Shown piece by piece: positions 61,007 through 64,000 of a stretch of DNA of 64,000 nt. Source of the stretch: Rhizophlyctis rosea (taxonomy: Eukaryota; Chytridiomycota; Chytridiomycetes; Rhizophlyctidales; Rhizophlyctidaceae). The first letter of the stretch is position 1; each line of letters begins with the position of its first letter. The stretch is from assembly GCA_027596075.1 (NCBI GenBank), contig JADGJC010000081.1, forward strand, positions 62,001 through 126,000, in the 5' to 3' direction. The notes under the pieces were generated by a model. The model worked only from the letters and a program-made list of their open reading frames with translations, was not told the DNA's origin and made no database searches. The translations under genes and the position numbers were made by a program.

Positions 61007-62649
61007 TCAATGTCCCATCCCCCTTCGTTCCCCCGGTCCGCTTGCCCCCGGCCCAACTATCCACGGATGCCTCAAAACCATATCTGCCGTCGGCCGTCTA
61101 TCCCCCTTCTTTTGCAACATCCAGTCCACTAGATGCATGCACTGATACGATACTCGATACCGTGGTGACTTGTATGTGTTTCGCGTGGCCTGCTCGGAAT
61201 TGGCGAATGGGACTTCCCCAAATAGGATCGTATACTGCAATGCATGGTGGATTAGACTTTGTTGCTTGTCCCATTGTTCCAAAATATCCGGACCATACCC
61301 GGCAACAACACTTACCAGTAGAATACCCAATGCCCATATATCCGCCTTCCGACCACTATACTTCTCACCCCTCAGTATCTCAGGACTAGCATACTGTATC
61401 GTGCCTTGGAACCGGTCAAAGAGATAATCGCCTCCATTGCCGCTTTGCCCCGCACTCGGATCCGCCTTCGGCTCGACCGTGGCGCTCCCAAAATCGATCA
61501 ACTTGGCATTGAAGTTCTTATCAACGATGATGTTCTCATCCTTTATGTCTCGGTGCACGATGCCTCGGGTATGAAGGTATGCGACGGCTGATGCTATTTG
61601 CTGGAAGATGTGGCGTGCTGTGTTTTCGGGAAGGCGGTCATTGCGTTCGATACATCTGCGGTTTTCAAGATTGGTCAACTTCATTTCGGACGATGAGAGC
61701 TGATCTTGCGATCGAGAAGACACGTACTCGAATAAATCCATTGAGGGTTTTCTCAAAAGCCGTGGCGGCAACGGCATCGTTTTACTCCTCATCATTGGTG
61801 GAGGGGATAAATCTTCCTCAGCGCCGCTCGGCGTTTCTGGTCCATGTTCGCCGTTTGAATCGCTGTTCCCGTTAAGCGCATGGCTAGAATCCCCGTTTGG
61901 TCTATTCTTCTTCTCCGCATCCACCCCATTCTCATTTTGTATCCGCGCGACCGCCGGATGTTGCCCTAGTGCGCCCCCTCTCCCGTTTGCCGCTATCGGA
62001 TTCCCGCCGTCCCCGTAATCATGTTCCATCCTCGAGTCCCTTTTCATGCCAGCGACTTTCCCAACATGTCGTCCCCCATGCATCTCCATTACGAGGTAAT
62101 AGAATCGTGCGTCTTCGTAATAATCTATGAACCCCACAATATTATCGTGTCTACAGTGTTTCAATAGGTAAATTTCCATCGGCACAACGCCGAAATCTCT
62201 ATCGCGAGCCCATAGCGGGGGTACACGACTCTTCAAAATGAACTTCACAGCGACTTCCAAAGTGTCGGTCACGCGGACAGCCCCAACCACAAAGCCAAAC
62301 CCGCCCGACCCAAGCTCCGATTGGAGCGTGTAACGGGCAGTGAATTGCTGATTGAGTGGATGCCTCGAAAGCAGTCGTTGTGTAGGGGAGAGAGTAGTGG
62401 TCGCCTGTCGGTTGGCGTTCGCGTGAGGTAGCGGGGACTGGAACGGTGACTCGAGGCGGGCGGCCAGTGTGCTACTTTGGTCAATTTGAACAAGCTTTTG
62501 TGAGTTTTGACAGACAGTAGGAATGATCGCCGTAAGGGAGTAGACTATCAGTACGGATTCTGGAAGAGTGTTTTCGTGATGCGGGAAGCTTGTTAAATAA
62601 GCATAGGGCCATACTACATACCCAAAGCTCCTATAAGATGTCTGCCCAT
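61007..62649 (-). CDS. Ser/Thr protein kinase, PAS-kinase-like catalytic domain
   Basis: Three exons (62622-62649, 61316-62559, 61007-61234) keep frame and give 499 residues. A short N-terminus of about 85 residues leads into the kinase: LGSGGFGFV loop, VAVKFILK lysine, EIYLLKHCRHDNIVGFIDYYE, and VMEMHG. There is a low-complexity insert of about 90 residues before MDLFEYV. The core continues with HIFQQIASAVAYLH, HRDIKDENI, KLIDFGSA, GTIQYASPEIL, ADIWALGILL|YTILFGEVPF, and RRPTADMVLRHPW. The MDLFEYV, HRDIKDENI and LIDFGSA wording is that of PAS kinase (PASK/Psk), which controls glucose partitioning, but no PAS domain is encoded upstream. The middle intron has no in-frame stop, so a retained-intron product is also open. 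ATG 62649 is the only start I could join. Confidence 0.85.
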
Positions 62650-64000
62650 ATGAAATGAATACGGTGGGAAGACTGGGAAGAGGGGAAGAGAAGAAGTGAC
62701 ACTATCACAGCGTGAAAACAGGTTGACCACTAGACAGTGACGAGCAGACAAGGCAGACAGTTGTGGATTGTGAAGCCAGTGACGTGTTTACATTTGCACC
62801 ACAGTTGCACACACGCACAGCCCATTCCCAGAATCCATTTCCAAGCCACTTGCACATGTCATCCATTTTGACCAGGGATGGGCCAGTGCCACCAACAACG
62901 GTATATGTCCAAGACGCGCCCAATCGGAGATTGAAAAGGGTCCGACTGCCCAGACAATTTCCTCCCTGACGAGATGCGATGAGGGTCTTGCTGGTCTTGA
63001 TAGGGTCCTACACCGCCAAATCGCCAACATCGATACGCAAAAATCTACCTACTCCATCAGATTCAACGATAGTGGCATCGGAACCCTCCCCTGCGATATT
63101 TCTGATAAAATATAGCACGGCCACACACTGAAGTATGCCATAATCTTTTGCAGAAACTACCAAAACTTTCGATGTACGGTCATTTGTCGGCAGTGTCTTC
63201 ACCGTCAGCCCGGTAAATGTGTGTGGCAGATACATCTCGCTTTAAGAACAGCGACGCACATGCATGAATTTTGGAAGTCAAGGCGCTACCACGCAAGAAC
63301 TTGAACTTATTGTCCCAAATCAACGTTGATTAGCAAACAGCTGAAGCTACTGGGTCTGCAGGATGTGTCATCCACTGTGGTGCGCCATTACCCTTTACAT
63401 ATCAGCGCCTAGATCACGAGTTGTCGTGGGGTCGGAGTCGGGCAATAGCGATGACATTGGCGCGGCAACCTTCAATAATTTCATCGTATTCTACGATGCG
63501 CTCCATGACCTCAAAGATCGAAACTTGTGTTGGTATAGCTTCTTTTGAAGTTTGCTATGTATCATCCCAAGAAATCCCACTTCCAAACCATTTGCAACTA
63601 CAATAGTTTTTGACCAGGGCTAGCCGGGGCCAGTGCCACCATCAGCGGCATAACATTCGGTGAAAGGCCTCTAAAGGCCAGATCTCGCCGTAGATGTAAA
63701 AGTGCCCGACATCCTGGACAACTCATCCTCATTCCAGCCTGGCCGTGATGCTTTAAGTGCTTTAAGGGTCCTTGTATGTGATCGCCCGCTATTTATGATT
63801 TTCTTAAGGTTTCGCAAGTATACAAAAGCATCTTCCACAGCCTGAGTGGGGTCCATGGTTCCGCCTTGCACGCATCCCGCCACTCATGTGACTGCACGAA
63901 ATATGGCAGAGCCTTATAAACAATATTGCAGACCGAATCGATGCAGCATAGTAACAGCCAGCATCTTCAAGTCAGGTAGTCCTCCCGCAGCCCGATCTCA
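62650..64000. other. Right-edge region without recognisable gene; dispersed duplication
   Basis: Only short ORFs. A segment near 62824-62900 recurs in diverged form near 63560-63650. A TATAAA lies near 63915, perhaps a promoter for a gene beyond the window. Confidence 0.45.
62824..62900 (+). repeat. Diverged direct repeat, copy 1 (copy 2 at about 63560-63650)
   Basis: Both copies carry a CATTTCCAAGCCACTTGCA-like block, then TTGACCAGGG and GGCCAGTGCCACCA in the same order and similar spacing. Confidence 0.5.

Noticed and set aside
62269..62493. Separate 74-residue minus-strand protein ahead of the kinase
   Set aside because: Out of frame with the kinase N-lobe; the true frame through here encodes the kinase N-terminus after a 62-nt intron.

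Overview
The window is nuclear DNA of a zoosporic (flagellated) fungus, most likely a chytrid. Genes are compact, on both strands, and carry many short GT-AG introns, mostly about 50-120 bp. Fungus-type content includes the ERMES subunit Mdm12, trehalose phosphorylase, a GPR1/FUN34/YaaH acetate transporter and a secreted enzyme with a fungal cellulose-binding CBM1. A full-length CEP290, the ciliary transition-zone protein, points to a flagellated lineage rather than a yeast, mould or mushroom. No tRNA, rRNA, CRISPR array or intact transposon was recognised.

Layout. 0-5 kb: a repeat-containing coiled-coil ORF, MDM12 (+) and a coactosin-like actin-binding gene (-). 6-17 kb: an F-box/ankyrin gene (-) with an odd internal stop, ERCC1/RAD10 (+), the complex I 75-kDa subunit (-), tubulin cofactor B (+), the GPI-lipid remodelling protein PER1/PGAP3 (-), and an unknown protein (+) with a possible targeting leader. 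18-28 kb: a Na+/H+ exchanger (+), trehalose phosphorylase (+), a non-coding stretch holding a 167-bp element with perfect 22-bp inverted ends, and a ZNF830-like acidic protein (+). 28-36 kb: GCN2 (-), divergent from a coiled-coil protein (+). 36-45 kb: a CBM1-GH43 secreted enzyme (-), an unknown coiled-coil protein (+), UBE2H/Ubc8 (+), and a three-part fusion of an SPX domain, an ACT-like region and a phosphoserine phosphatase (+). 45-64 kb: an acetate transporter (+), a hypothetical protein (-), a secreted LPMO-like protein (+), CEP290 (-, about 10 kb) and a PAS-kinase-like protein kinase lacking a PAS domain (-).

There are no operons. Several gene pairs are divergent and may share promoters: NDUFS1/TBCB, PER1/unknown, GCN2/coiled-coil, and GH43/coiled-coil. 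Functional themes are nutrient sensing (GCN2, the PASK-like kinase, SPX-SerB, the Ubc8-type E2), carbon use (trehalose phosphorylase, acetate transporter, GH43, LPMO-like) and the cytoskeleton/flagellum (CEP290, TBCB, coactosin). The most unusual find is the SPX-ACT-SerB fusion, which would physically join inositol-pyrophosphate/phosphate sensing to the last step of serine synthesis. Exon coordinates come from manual splice-site reading. Genes where I checked that exon lengths keep frame are noted as such.
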